A stretch of DNA of 38,742 nucleotides from Bryobacterales bacterium (GTDB taxonomy: Bacteria > Acidobacteriota > Terriglobia > Bryobacterales > Bryobacteraceae): assembly GCA_003162425.1 (NCBI GenBank), contig PMOK01000026.1, forward strand, positions 1 through 38,742, in the 5' to 3' direction. Made by a program: the position numbers and the translations under genes. Below, in pieces: positions 26,601 to 34,110 of this stretch (its first letter is position 1; every line of letters begins with the position of its first letter). The notes beneath the pieces were generated by a model. The model saw nothing but the letters and a program-made list of their open reading frames with translations, was not told where the DNA came from and made no database searches.

Positions 26601-27295
26601 CCGCCGAGGCCGAAGTTCTCACCCGTGTTCAGCACGAAGCGGTTCTCCCCCACCTGGCTCGAGGAATTTCCATTGAAGAGATTATTCGTGCTGATGCCAT
26701 TCAAGGAAAAGCTATTGCTGGTAGAGCGTTGCCCATTGGCGAAGATAGCTTGATTGCCGAGCCCAGCGTTCGAGCCGGCGCCCCCCAGAAAATCGGCGTG
26801 AACGCCGGGAGTCAGAATCGCAAGCTGCGTGAAGCTGCCGGTGCCGAGCGGAGTCTGCTCGATGGTCAACTGATCCACGACGTAACCGTTGGTGGTGTCC
26901 ACCTGGTTCATCAAGGGAGTGGCCGTCACCTCGATCATGGTGCTGACCTGGCCGACTTTGAGGGCCCCATCCACGGTAGTGGTACGGTTGCCGTTCACCA
27001 AAACTTCGGTATGGGTTTCGGTGTCGAATCCTGGCTTGGTGAAAGTGAGCTTATAGGTGCCGGCGGGAAGATTTGAGATCACGAATGTGCCGTTCCCCTG
27101 CGAATGCTCCACCACTTCCAAATTGGTGGCAATATTCACGGCCTTGACTGTGGCATCCGACACGGCAGCGCCCGAGGCGTCCATAACGGTGCCGGTGATT
27201 GCGCCTAAAATCTGTTGTGCTGAGAGCGGCGCGTGAAACGCCAGGCTCAGGAACAAAATGGAGCAAATGATCTGTCTCAGATGGTGCGTAATCAT
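23612..27295 (-). CDS. Oar-like TonB-dependent receptor, large
   Basis: A 1227-aa outer-membrane protein from the ATG at 27293-27295 (MITHHLRQIICSILFLSLAFHAPLSAQQ signal peptide). A good SD (GGAGGGAGAG) lies just upstream; the open frame runs to 27379, but those codons precede the SD. A carboxypeptidase-regulatory-like domain (about 30-110: GAITGTVMDASGAAVSDATV) is followed by a plug-like region (QLAILTPGVHADF, FSLNGISTNN) and a very long barrel that ends in the outer-membrane signature Phe (RFLQLSMHLSF). Such Oar-like proteins are abundant in Acidobacteriota and are thought to import oligomers or act in adhesion. A dyad at 27432-27448 lies upstream. Confidence 0.93.
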   Translation of the reverse strand: MITHHLRQIICSILFLSLAFHAPLSAQQILGAITGTVMDASGAAVSDATVKAVNIATNLEVVEHSQGNGTFVISNLPAGTYKLTFTKPGFDTETHTEVLVNGNRTTTVDGALKVGQVSTMIEVTATPLMNQVDTTNGYVVDQLTIEQTPLGTGSFTQLAILTPGVHADFLGGAGSNAGLGNQAIFANGQRSTSNSFSLNGISTNNLFNGNSSSQVGENRFVLNTGENFGLGGSIQTSTSVTDAIGQALPTPPAEALQEIAVNAAMYNATQGANSGAHISVLTKSGTNGLHGEIYEKFQNSDMNAAPFFYNASSDITTKVPFLNRNQFGATLGGPIKKDKLFYFVSYQGVRVADAADAARTSTVPLGLTNDRTTGGIINAIQSSYGQTITANQINPAAAAMLNAKLPNGQYLIPSAQITNPTQATNLGYDVFQQGPNAISNVDQGIANIDYVVNDKDRLSVKYFVQNDPTTNPFGSVNQLLGFPQQLQAGSQVVSINNTVILTPSLTWEQRAGFTRLRAFGQSQQPFKPSDFGINLLGSQTFPQFEIASADPTVSQGLTFGTRASFGNAGMYQNQWEFGSTLNWVKGRHTLAFGGLWDHTQLNIVNHNTDTDVIGFNTFLNFVEGADKPSSSTAFNGGASRYYRSDTAGAFVNDTYKMRSNLTLTLGLRWDRDGPLSEKYGRLTDFNASLYGYNAATDTITGSGLEIAGNNKQFGTPGASNSLLKQRQWGFAPRIGVAWSPTSKLTVRTGFGIYYDRGEFFSYLSPSAGGGFNGPFGVTLAPPFVLPINGLKSGNLSAPFGTAAPPAPPGSAAAFQALLPNISQTESGNYPAGNPFGPFLFGGYDINNKLPYTENWTFDLQYQPGNSWLFSAGYVGNHGLHEILPIPFNQAQIATPQHPVNGQIYSYGGVSPNFGLDLEPISTSEFSGNAPIRVPYIGYDMNSVLFTGEGISNYSALQLQVRKRLSFGLQFTASYTWSHALDEQSGLGLFFTGNNPQTPKSSYGSADFDQTHVFLINYTYQIPKVTSNKALGTLVNGWIVGGQTVAQSGQPYSIYDFSGSVASMYLGTADYIGNPIVPLKPGVTVAQAQLQGTTGVNAGKPVLNVSDFAPAFLAPGQDGVPPCDKTGCDYYESLYGYSGRNIFRAPFQVRFDMTIGKTFQLNDRFRLRFNFDAFNLFNHPDFDAPNNNVQFFPGYIGPPSFPPSGSLGIIQHTLGSSRFLQLSMHLSF

Positions 27296-27431
27296 TGTGG
27301 TCTCTCCCTCCGAATGAACATAGCGATTTTGAGTGCGACCGGGGAGTAAGACATCGCCCGGTATTTCTATTTGCGACAAGAGGGGTGCTTACACGAGTGG
27401 CAGACGGAGACAACGAGGCTAAGCCTGAACA

Positions 27432-27448
27432 TGACCCTCTTAGGGTCA
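27432..27448 (-). promoter_or_regulatory. Possible operator dyad upstream of the large TonB receptor
   Basis: TGACCCT-CTT-AGGGTCA is a perfect 7-bp dyad with a 3-nt centre. It lies 137 bp before the receptor ATG, in the 225-bp gap 27296-27520. A second, 10-bp palindrome, CCAAATTTGG, is at 27456-27465. No full promoter could be placed with confidence. Confidence 0.4.
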
Positions 27449-27520
27449 AACTATACCAAATTTGGGTTACTGTTTGATGACCGTGTCAAGAGGGGGAATT
27501 TTCAGATGTTTTTCAGATTA

Positions 27521-28543
27521 CTAACGAGCTGGGACGGCGACGTGGTTCATCGCCAGTTGGCCCACCTGCTGGAATAGTTGCTCAAGCGTGGACTCCGGAA
27601 CGTTCAATCCAACGTTGAGCGTGCTGCCGTTGACGGAGGCTTGTAGATTGCCCAGCAACGCCACGATACTCGCGCCTGCTGGGATGTTGCTGGTGTTCAT
27701 TTGAAGGAGCCCAACAACAAAGTTAAGAACGTTCAAAAGGGAAGTGGCGTCCTGCGGGGAGTCCAGCAGCAGCTCGGCGGAGAATTGCGCGCCAGACCCT
27801 TGGGCAGCGGATGGGAACTTCGCGCCGCCGCTGATCTGTTGAATGGCTAGCAGGAGTTTGCTCTTCAGCACTCCGCTCAGAGGGCTCCCGCTCGAAGCGC
27901 TGCTACCCGGTAACAGGCTTGAGAACTCGCTTACCGGGACCACCGATGAGAACCAGATATCGTCTTGCGCGCGCAGTTGGCGGCCTTTCATGGCGACGCT
28001 CGATTCGGGGCCGGCCGAAGACGCACCGAATTGGACGGCTGCATACACGCTGGTGCAATCTCCAAACAGATCTGTGAACCCGTCCGTGAATAGTGCGATG
28101 CAGACATTGGCTACGGGCGAACTCATGCCCGGCTGGGCCATTTCGATCAGGTCCACTCCGGGAAGACGCGTGATGGTCCCGCCGTTCTTTAACACATTCA
28201 CCTCTATGGTCGGGATGCTCTGGCTAAACGTGCCGTGCGCAGCGATCAACCAATGTCCATTGGTGTTTGGCGCGCCGTTCCAGGCTGCCACCACCTCCGT
28301 CACGTCCGAGCGCGGGTCTATGCCGGTCTCGGTCATAAACCCCTGCAGATACTTCTCGCCCATTGGAATCTGAGACAACACGTACTGGCCGAATGGCGAG
28401 TTCTTGGCAGAGGTGACGTTAGCGCCAGCCACCAGTTGCGCGTCTTGCATCACGAAACTGAACAAGTCGATATTGCTGCTTTGCGCCAGTGCGAGGGCGG
28501 GAACTACAAATACTGATAAAAGGACTGTCCTGCAGGTCGACAT
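27521..28543 (-). CDS. Secreted protein of unknown function
   Basis: A 340-aa product with a signal peptide (MSTCRTVLLSVFVVPALALAQ). The mature part starts SSNIDLFSFVMQDAQLVAGANV and is rich in Ser, Ala and Val. The N-terminal half has a pattern like periplasmic proteins that measure or bind surface ligands (SPFGQYVLSQIPMGEKYLQ, DVTEVVAAWNG). I recognise no family or active site. The start is supported by a GAGG SD-like run just before the ATG. It is 225 bp upstream of the large TonB receptor on the same strand and may be co-regulated with it. Confidence 0.8.
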   Translation of the reverse strand: MSTCRTVLLSVFVVPALALAQSSNIDLFSFVMQDAQLVAGANVTSAKNSPFGQYVLSQIPMGEKYLQGFMTETGIDPRSDVTEVVAAWNGAPNTNGHWLIAAHGTFSQSIPTIEVNVLKNGGTITRLPGVDLIEMAQPGMSSPVANVCIALFTDGFTDLFGDCTSVYAAVQFGASSAGPESSVAMKGRQLRAQDDIWFSSVVPVSEFSSLLPGSSASSGSPLSGVLKSKLLLAIQQISGGAKFPSAAQGSGAQFSAELLLDSPQDATSLLNVLNFVVGLLQMNTSNIPAGASIVALLGNLQASVNGSTLNVGLNVPESTLEQLFQQVGQLAMNHVAVPAR

Positions 28544-28584
28544 GAGGAACCTCTCACTCTAAGGACGGCAAAAAGATCCGTCTA

Positions 28585-30909
28585 TTACAGTGTAAGCGCT
28601 TTTTCTACCTGCCTCCATGGTACGCTCGAAGTCCGCGCCATGGCCAGCCAGTCCCCCGGCGGGACCTTTCCGGTGCCCGCGGCTCGGATCGCGACGTCGA
28701 GAATTTTTCGATCCGGAACCTCGCCGGTCGACTTGAGATATTGCACCAGGCGCGCAACGTGCGACCGGAAAGCGCCAGATGTCAGGGTATGGCCCGATGC
28801 CACGAACGCGAGCAACGCCGCGATAGATCGAGCGGCGCGTTCCGGAGCGCTTTGGCCGGGCATTCCACCGTCCGGTTCAAGTTGGGAGGCAAGGTGGACC
28901 AGAAGATCGTCAGTGGATTCGATCTTCGAATCGAGATCCGGAGTGTGCGATTTTTGGAACATTCCCCGCAAGGCAGCCAGTCCGAATGATCGCCGGATCT
29001 CCGGTTTCGGTGTATATCCCACTTGCGCGGCCTCGATTACGCAACCGAGCGGAGCGGCGACGGCGACGGCGAAATCCTGCGGCGGAGCGGGTGGGAAATA
29101 CGCTTCGAACTTTACGTCCTGCGGCATCCCAACCGGCACTATGCGTGTCTCGGGGATTTCACCAGGGCGATCGCTCTGGCGCTTGACAACCGCTACCAGC
29201 GACATCTCACGGCTGGCCAAACCATAGGTCCGGCTCAAAGCGGAAAGACGCTCCGCCACGCGGCTCTGCTTTCGTTTTTCGAGCGGCGCCAGCGCCTGCT
29301 CGGCAGGATAGCGGGATTCCCAATCCGTGATCAACCGCGAGCCTTGCAACAGACGAACCGTCTGGCCGGTTTGACCATCACCCGTTGGTATTGGCAGGCT
29401 CATCTGGCCGCCGTCCCAAGTGAGATCGAGCGTTTCTGGAGTGCCGCTCAGTTCTCCAAATAGAAGGACGGGATTGCCGGCGAAAACCACTGAGGGAGGC
29501 TCGGGTTGCACATTTCCGGCGGTCTTCAAACCGCTAGCCGCCGGCGGCCCCATGCTGGCAAACAGATCCACCGCAGGCAAGTCCACACGCTCGCGCGCGG
29601 TGACAAAACGGCTGACGCCTCCCGTCTCACGGGCCAGCAAGGATAGAAAACGGTCCTGGCTGGCGCTGCCGATACCCAGGCAGAACAGGCGGATGTTGGT
29701 CGCGCGCGCCTGAGCCAGAATCTGTTCCGTTCCCGCGACCTGGCCGTCTGTCAGGATCAATACGTCGCCCGAGGCGCCGTTAAGCATGCTTGCGGCAGCT
29801 TCGAATCCCGCGGCGAGCGCCGTTCCTCCCGACGCATTTACCTGCCGCAAGAACGCGCGCGCCTTATCGCGATTCTCGCTCGACGCCACCTGCAGCGTAG
29901 GATGCAAACTTTCGACGTTATTGTTGAAGGCAACCACTCCAAAGGAATCTTCCTTGCTCAGCACGGCCAGGCAAGCCTCTATCGCTTTGCGCGCCTGCTC
30001 GATCGGCGCGCCCTGCATGGATCCCGACCGATCCAGGACAATCACAGTGCGGCGAGCGGTTTTCGGACTCACTCCAAAAAGCGTGGACGGAACAATTGCG
30101 GCGAAGGAGCGCACTCCATCGCCCGTTGCGCCCGACAACACTTGAGACGCGATCTCTTTGAAACGGACGTCCAGCACCAAATCGCGATTCGGAACGTCTC
30201 TCTCCGCGGCCAGCGCCACGTGGGCCGGAGCCATTCCATCCTGTCTTATGCGAATGGAGTGCGATGGGGAGCCTATTTCGTCAATCGTGAGCTGATGCAA
30301 CACCGAGATGTCGAATCCAACCTCATGCAGCGAATCCGCGTCCTTCCGGAATCGTGGAAGAAGCATGTCGCCGAACTGATCGGGCGGCAATTCCATCTCG
30401 CCTTCCTCTTCGGAGACTCGGGCCGCTTTCATGCGCGCGTGGTATGCCGGCGCAAGCGTGAACGGAAAACGAAAGCGGAATCCGTCGTCGCGCAGCTCGA
30501 CGCCGGCCAGCAACTCCAAATACACCGTAACGGTCTCGTTGGGTCGAACATTTCCAACCGTCAAATTCACCACGCCATCACCGTACTGGCGCGCGAGCGC
30601 CGAAAGCGACCCCTCCGCGATGCCTCGCTCGTAGGCCTGGACGGCTGCTTCTGTTTCAATTAACTCGGAATGCACTTCGAATCCGTCGCCGGTGATCCGG
30701 AAGGCTCTGAGGGCCGCGTCGCGAGGCAACGGAAACGAGTAGATCACTTCCAGAGGTTTTTCCTCCTCCGACCGGAAAACGTGCTGGATGGTGAGATGCG
30801 CACCCGCCGGGAGAACCCGCCCGGTCAACCACAGCCGCTGCATAGCCAGGCGAAGGGCTTCCTTGCCCGACGCCGCAATCGGTCCAAAATTGGCTGCTGT
30901 ACTGCTCAT
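28585..30909 (-). CDS. VIT and von Willebrand factor A domain protein
   Basis: A 774-aa protein with no signal peptide, so probably cytosolic or peripheral. Residues about 20-135 form a VIT domain (RVLPAGAHLTIQHVFRSEE, SFPLPRDAALRAF, NLTVGNVRPNETVTVYLEL). Residues about 287-450 form a vWA domain with a complete metal-ion-dependent adhesion site: DRSGSM (Asp 293, Ser 295, Ser 297), Thr 363 (SGGTAL) and Asp 388 (LTDGQ). The C-terminal 300 residues are unassigned. VIT-vWA proteins resemble the heavy chains of inter-alpha-trypsin inhibitor; bacterial roles are mostly unknown. Its ATG overlaps the MerR stop (ATGA), so the two are translated together. Confidence 0.93.
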   Translation of the reverse strand: MSSTAANFGPIAASGKEALRLAMQRLWLTGRVLPAGAHLTIQHVFRSEEEKPLEVIYSFPLPRDAALRAFRITGDGFEVHSELIETEAAVQAYERGIAEGSLSALARQYGDGVVNLTVGNVRPNETVTVYLELLAGVELRDDGFRFRFPFTLAPAYHARMKAARVSEEEGEMELPPDQFGDMLLPRFRKDADSLHEVGFDISVLHQLTIDEIGSPSHSIRIRQDGMAPAHVALAAERDVPNRDLVLDVRFKEIASQVLSGATGDGVRSFAAIVPSTLFGVSPKTARRTVIVLDRSGSMQGAPIEQARKAIEACLAVLSKEDSFGVVAFNNNVESLHPTLQVASSENRDKARAFLRQVNASGGTALAAGFEAAASMLNGASGDVLILTDGQVAGTEQILAQARATNIRLFCLGIGSASQDRFLSLLARETGGVSRFVTARERVDLPAVDLFASMGPPAASGLKTAGNVQPEPPSVVFAGNPVLLFGELSGTPETLDLTWDGGQMSLPIPTGDGQTGQTVRLLQGSRLITDWESRYPAEQALAPLEKRKQSRVAERLSALSRTYGLASREMSLVAVVKRQSDRPGEIPETRIVPVGMPQDVKFEAYFPPAPPQDFAVAVAAPLGCVIEAAQVGYTPKPEIRRSFGLAALRGMFQKSHTPDLDSKIESTDDLLVHLASQLEPDGGMPGQSAPERAARSIAALLAFVASGHTLTSGAFRSHVARLVQYLKSTGEVPDRKILDVAIRAAGTGKVPPGDWLAMARTSSVPWRQVEKALTL

Positions 30910-31307
30910 TTCCTGCTCCTTTTCTCGTCACCGGCCGACTGCAAACTGCGCGCCAGTTCATCGATCGCCTCGCGGATCTGCCTGGTCCGCCAGGGGCTCG
31001 CATCGCTTCGCGTCAAGACCACGACATCGTCCGCGATCGCGTGGCGCCACCAGGCCGTGGGCGCGGCAGCGTATCTTTCCGGCGTAGTTCCTCCGGCCAG
31101 GCTGCGGCCAATCTCAGAAAGCATCCGGCCTTGCGCTTGAAGCTTTTTGATCTTCTCCAGCCGCGCGAGGTGTTCCACGGTATAGGCCGCCGCGCGTCCC
31201 GCCTTTACTGGTCCGTCCAGCAGGCCGCGCGCGATGTAAAAGCGGATGGTTCGCGCCGCCAGGCCGGATGCCTCCGCGAGTTCAGCGAGCGTCATCTCAT
31301 CGGCCAT
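30906..31307 (-). CDS. MerR-family transcriptional regulator
   Basis: A 133-aa regulator with an N-terminal MerR winged helix (MTLAELAEASGLAARTIRFYIARGLL, then GRAAAYTVEHLARLEKIKKLQAQGRMLSEI). The C-terminal part (about 75-133) has no metal-binding cysteines, so it is not a classic mercury or redox sensor; the effector is unknown. The stop overlaps the start of the VIT-vWA gene (ATGA at 30906-30909), which points to that gene as its target. There is no SD; the promoter lies so close that the mRNA should be leaderless or nearly so. Confidence 0.93.
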   Translation of the reverse strand: MADEMTLAELAEASGLAARTIRFYIARGLLDGPVKAGRAAAYTVEHLARLEKIKKLQAQGRMLSEIGRSLAGGTTPERYAAAPTAWWRHAIADDVVVLTRSDASPWRTRQIREAIDELARSLQSAGDEKRSRK

Positions 31308-31315
31308 GCACCTTC

Positions 31316-31353
31316 AGCATAGGTCAGAAATGTGACACTGTCAAGTAGTGTCA
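31316..31353 (-). promoter_or_regulatory. Predicted near-leaderless promoter and operator of the MerR/VIT-vWA operon
   Basis: On the minus strand, a perfect -35 TTGACA (31339-31344), a 17-bp spacer (31322-31338) and -10 TATGCT (31316-31321). The MerR ATG begins 8 nt after the -10. A perfect dyad TGACACT (31333-31339), 7 nt, AGTGTCA (31347-31353) surrounds the -35. Classic MerR sites lie in a 19-20 bp spacer, so repression rather than twist-activation is more likely. Confidence 0.65.
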
Positions 31354-31375
31354 TTTAACAGGACTGGCCAAACTT

Positions 31376-31455
31376 GTCCCCTTGCTTACGCGCGGGGCTA
31401 CAATTCGGGCGATACATGCGGATGCGTAATTAGTCCCGCGCGTCAGCAAGGGGAC
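31376..31455. repeat. Near-perfect 25-bp inverted repeat with 30-nt centre
   Basis: The arms 31376-31400 (begins GTCCCCTTGCT) and 31431-31455 (ends AGCAAGGGGAC) match in 23 of 25 positions. The 30-nt centre is unpaired. It sits between the divergent MerR and metalloprotease genes, 15 bp before the protease ATG. It could be a dispersed repeat, a remnant of a small mobile element, or a long mRNA hairpin. Confidence 0.88.
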
Positions 31456-31470
31456 CACCGGCGCACTAGA

Positions 31471-34045
31471 ATGGAATCCATCATGTTACGAGCTTCCAAC
31501 CGTGTCGCGATTGTTTTGATTTGTGTTTTCTGGACGGTGTTGCGGCTGGGCGCTCAGCAGCCCCCGGCCGCCGGACGCACACCCGGCATCGAGGAACGCA
31601 CCAGCGCCATGCAGAAGTTGGATGGCTATTTTCCCTTGTATTGGGATGAGCGGACCGGCACGTTGTGGCTTGAAATTCCGCGCTTCAACACGGAGTTTCT
31701 GTACACCAGCGGTCTCGCGGCTGGTTTGGGGTCGAACGACATCGGCCTGGATCGCGGACAGGGCGGTGGAGGGAAGGTGGTGAGCTTCGAGCGCGCTGGG
31801 CCAAAGGTATTCATGGTGCAGGGGAATGAATCGTTCCGATCGTCGAGCGCCAACCCGGCCGAGCGGCGTTCGGTAGAGGATTCGTTCGCCAAGTCAATAC
31901 TGTGGGGATTCACAGTCGCGGCTGAGAGTAACGGGCGTGTACTGGTGGATGCTACTGATTTTGTAGTTCGCGATGGCCATGGCGCCGCGAACGCGCTACG
32001 TCCCGGCACATATCGGGTTGATAAAGCGCGCAGCGCGGTTTACATGCCGCGCACGAAAGGGTTCCCGAAAAACAGCGAGATTGAAGTAACGCTGACTTTC
32101 GCTGCGGAACCTACTACAGGCGCGCGCGGCGGATTTAGCGGTCCCACGCAAGGCCCTCCGCCGATTGGCGCGGCCGGCGGACGAGGCGGTGGGTTCGGGG
32201 GAGGACTGTTTTCGGGATCCGTGGCCAGCGTCACGCCAACACCCGACTCCGTTACGATACGAGAACATTATTCGCTGGTTGAGCTGCCTGACAACAACTT
32301 CAAGCCGCGTTTTGACGATCCACGCGCGGGCTACTTCGGGCCGAATTTCGTCGACTATAGCGTGCCCATTGGCGAGCCGATGGTCCAGCGATACATTATG
32401 CGCCACCGTTTGGAGAAAAAAGATCCCACCGCGGAGATCAGCGAACCGGTGCGGCCGATTCAATACTGGGTTGATTCGGGTGCGCCCGAAGATGTTAGAA
32501 AGGCGCTGGTGGAGGGCGCGAGTTGGTGGAACCAGGCATTTGAAGCCGCCGGTTTCCGCAAACGCATTCAAGGTGGACGTGCTGCCGGAGGGAGCCGACC
32601 CCATGGACATCCGCTACAACATGATCAATTGGGTGCATCGCTCCACGCGCGGCTGGTCGACAGGCGGCGCTGTGTCCGATCCGCGAACCGGCGAGATCAT
32701 CAAAGGCAACGTCATCCTCGGCTCGCTGCGCGACCGGCAGGATTACTTGATCTTCGAGGGTCTGCTCTCGCCCTACACCATCGGCAACGAGAGGCCGGAA
32801 ATCCTGTATCAAACGGCATTGGCGCGGATTCGGCAATTGGCGGCGCATGAAGTGGGGCACACGCTGGGCCTGGGTCACAACTATTACGACAGCACCAAGG
32901 GCTGGATCTCTGTGATGGACTATCCGCATCCGCTCGAAAAGCTGCAGGACGATGGCAGCATCGATTTGTCGGAAGCCTACCAGGCTCGCATCGGCGACTG
33001 GGACAAGGTGGCGATCGACTATGGCTATCGGCAATTCCCGGCCGGAACGGATGAACCGGCGGCGCTCGCGAAAATCCTCAACGACGCGTGGGCTGTGGAT
33101 CTGCGCTACATGACTAACCAGGACACCGATGCTCATCCCAGAGTGGATCAGTGGTCGAATGGGGTGAACCAGGCCGACGAGCTGAACCGCATCATGAAGA
33201 CTCGCCGCTCCGCGCTCGCGAGGCTCGGCGAACATACCATCCGGACGGGCGCGCCCATGGCCACGATTGAGGAGCCGCTAGTGCCGATCTTCATGTATCA
33301 CCGCTACACAGTGGAATCGGCTTCGTCGATGGTGGCTGGGCTGGATTACATTTATGGGATGCGGGGCGACGGGCGCACGCCGGTGAAGTGGGAGACGGCC
33401 ACGAATCAGCGCAAAGCTCTGGACGCGCTGGCCAACACTCTCAAGCCGTCCGAGTTGGCCGTGCCTAAGCAGGTTCTGGACGCGATCCCGCCTCGGCCGC
33501 CGGGGTTCGGACGCCATCGCGAGCTGTTTCCGCGCACCACAGGCGATGGATTCGATCCGCTGAGCCCGGCCACCATCGCATCCGATGTGACCATAGGATT
33601 CGTGCTGGAACTCGACCGTTCCGCGCGCATGGTGGCGCAGCACGCTTTGGATCCGTCGCTGCCGGGTCTGGAAGAAGTTATCGATCGTCTCACCAAGGCC
33701 GTGTTCGATGCGCCGGTTGCGTCGCCATACGAGGCCGAGATCCGGCGCGCCGAAGAACGCGTGCTGGTGGATCGCGTGATGTGGCTCGCCACCGGCGCGT
33801 CCGCGAGCCAGGTGCGCGCCATCGCGTCGTGGAAGCTCGGGAAATTGGGAGCCCGGCTTCGAAGCGAAGCTGCCAAAGGCGAGGCAGACTCGGCGCAGAA
33901 TGCGCTGCTGGCCGCCGACATCAAACGGTTTCTGGAACGTCCTGCGGAGCCGATCAAACCGCAACTGCCATTGGATGCGCCTCCAGGGGCGCCAATTGGG
34001 GATAACGGAATGGATTGGCTCGCGCGGCCGCCGATGGGGCAGTAG
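31471..34045 (+). pseudogene. Zinc-dependent metalloprotease (DUF5117/DUF5118 type) broken by one frameshift
   Basis: Two overlapping frames together form one exported protein of about 857 aa. The first part runs from ATG 31471 (signal peptide RVAIVLICVFWTVLRLGAQ) to 32560 and ends AAGFRK. The second frame resumes with NAFKVDVLPEGADPMDIRYN. Dropping one A of the AAA at 32560-32562 joins them. The second part carries the zinc motif HEVGHTLGLGH (32846-32878) and the Met-turn SVMDYP, marks of a metzincin-like protease. A Gly-rich insert lies at 32120-32210. Everything else is intact, so the lesion is either very recent, a sequencing error, or programmed slippage. Without correction the product ends at 32850, before the Met-turn and without the zinc site in frame. 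Confidence 0.9.
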
Positions 34046-34046
34046 T

Positions 34047-34076
34047 TGTTGGCAGGCGAAAGCGCCTGCCCCACGT
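34047..34076 (+). repeat. Hairpin-family element, GGCAGGCG stem (copy 3 of 3)
   Basis: GGCAGGCG (34051-34058), loop AAAG, CGCCTGCC (34063-34070), then CCACG. It lies between the metalloprotease stop and the first vWA gene of the tandem cluster. Confidence 0.92.
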
Positions 34077-34080
34077 CAAT

Positions 34081-34092
34081 GGAGTAGAATTA
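34081..34092 (+). promoter_or_regulatory. 12-nt element shared by two vWA genes (copy 1)
   Basis: GGAGTAGAATTA occurs here, 18 nt before the ATG at 34111, and again at 35836-35847 before the paralogue. TAGAAT within it is a possible -10. No clear -35 is seen. Confidence 0.45.
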
Positions 34093-34110
34093 ACCAGTCC
34101 CGAGTGGTTG

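Noticed and set aside
25631-27076. 481-codon plus-strand frame inside the large TonB receptor gene
   Set aside because: It is antisense to well-conserved receptor sequence (carboxypeptidase-regulatory domain, plug). The product is Gly/Val-rich and shows no family features.
27484-27489. Perfect TTGACA (minus strand) as the -35 of the large TonB receptor
   Set aside because: The only good -10-like hexamer downstream (TATAGT) is 28 nt away, too far for a sigma-70 promoter.
28544-28553. GAGG-AA-CCTC before the unknown secreted gene as an RBS-hiding hairpin like that of the permease
   Set aside because: The loop would be only 2 nt, too small to fold, so the likeness is probably chance around an SD.
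34051-34070. Repeated GGCAGGCG hairpins as a CRISPR array
   Set aside because: The three copies are thousands of bases apart, with no spacers and no cas genes.
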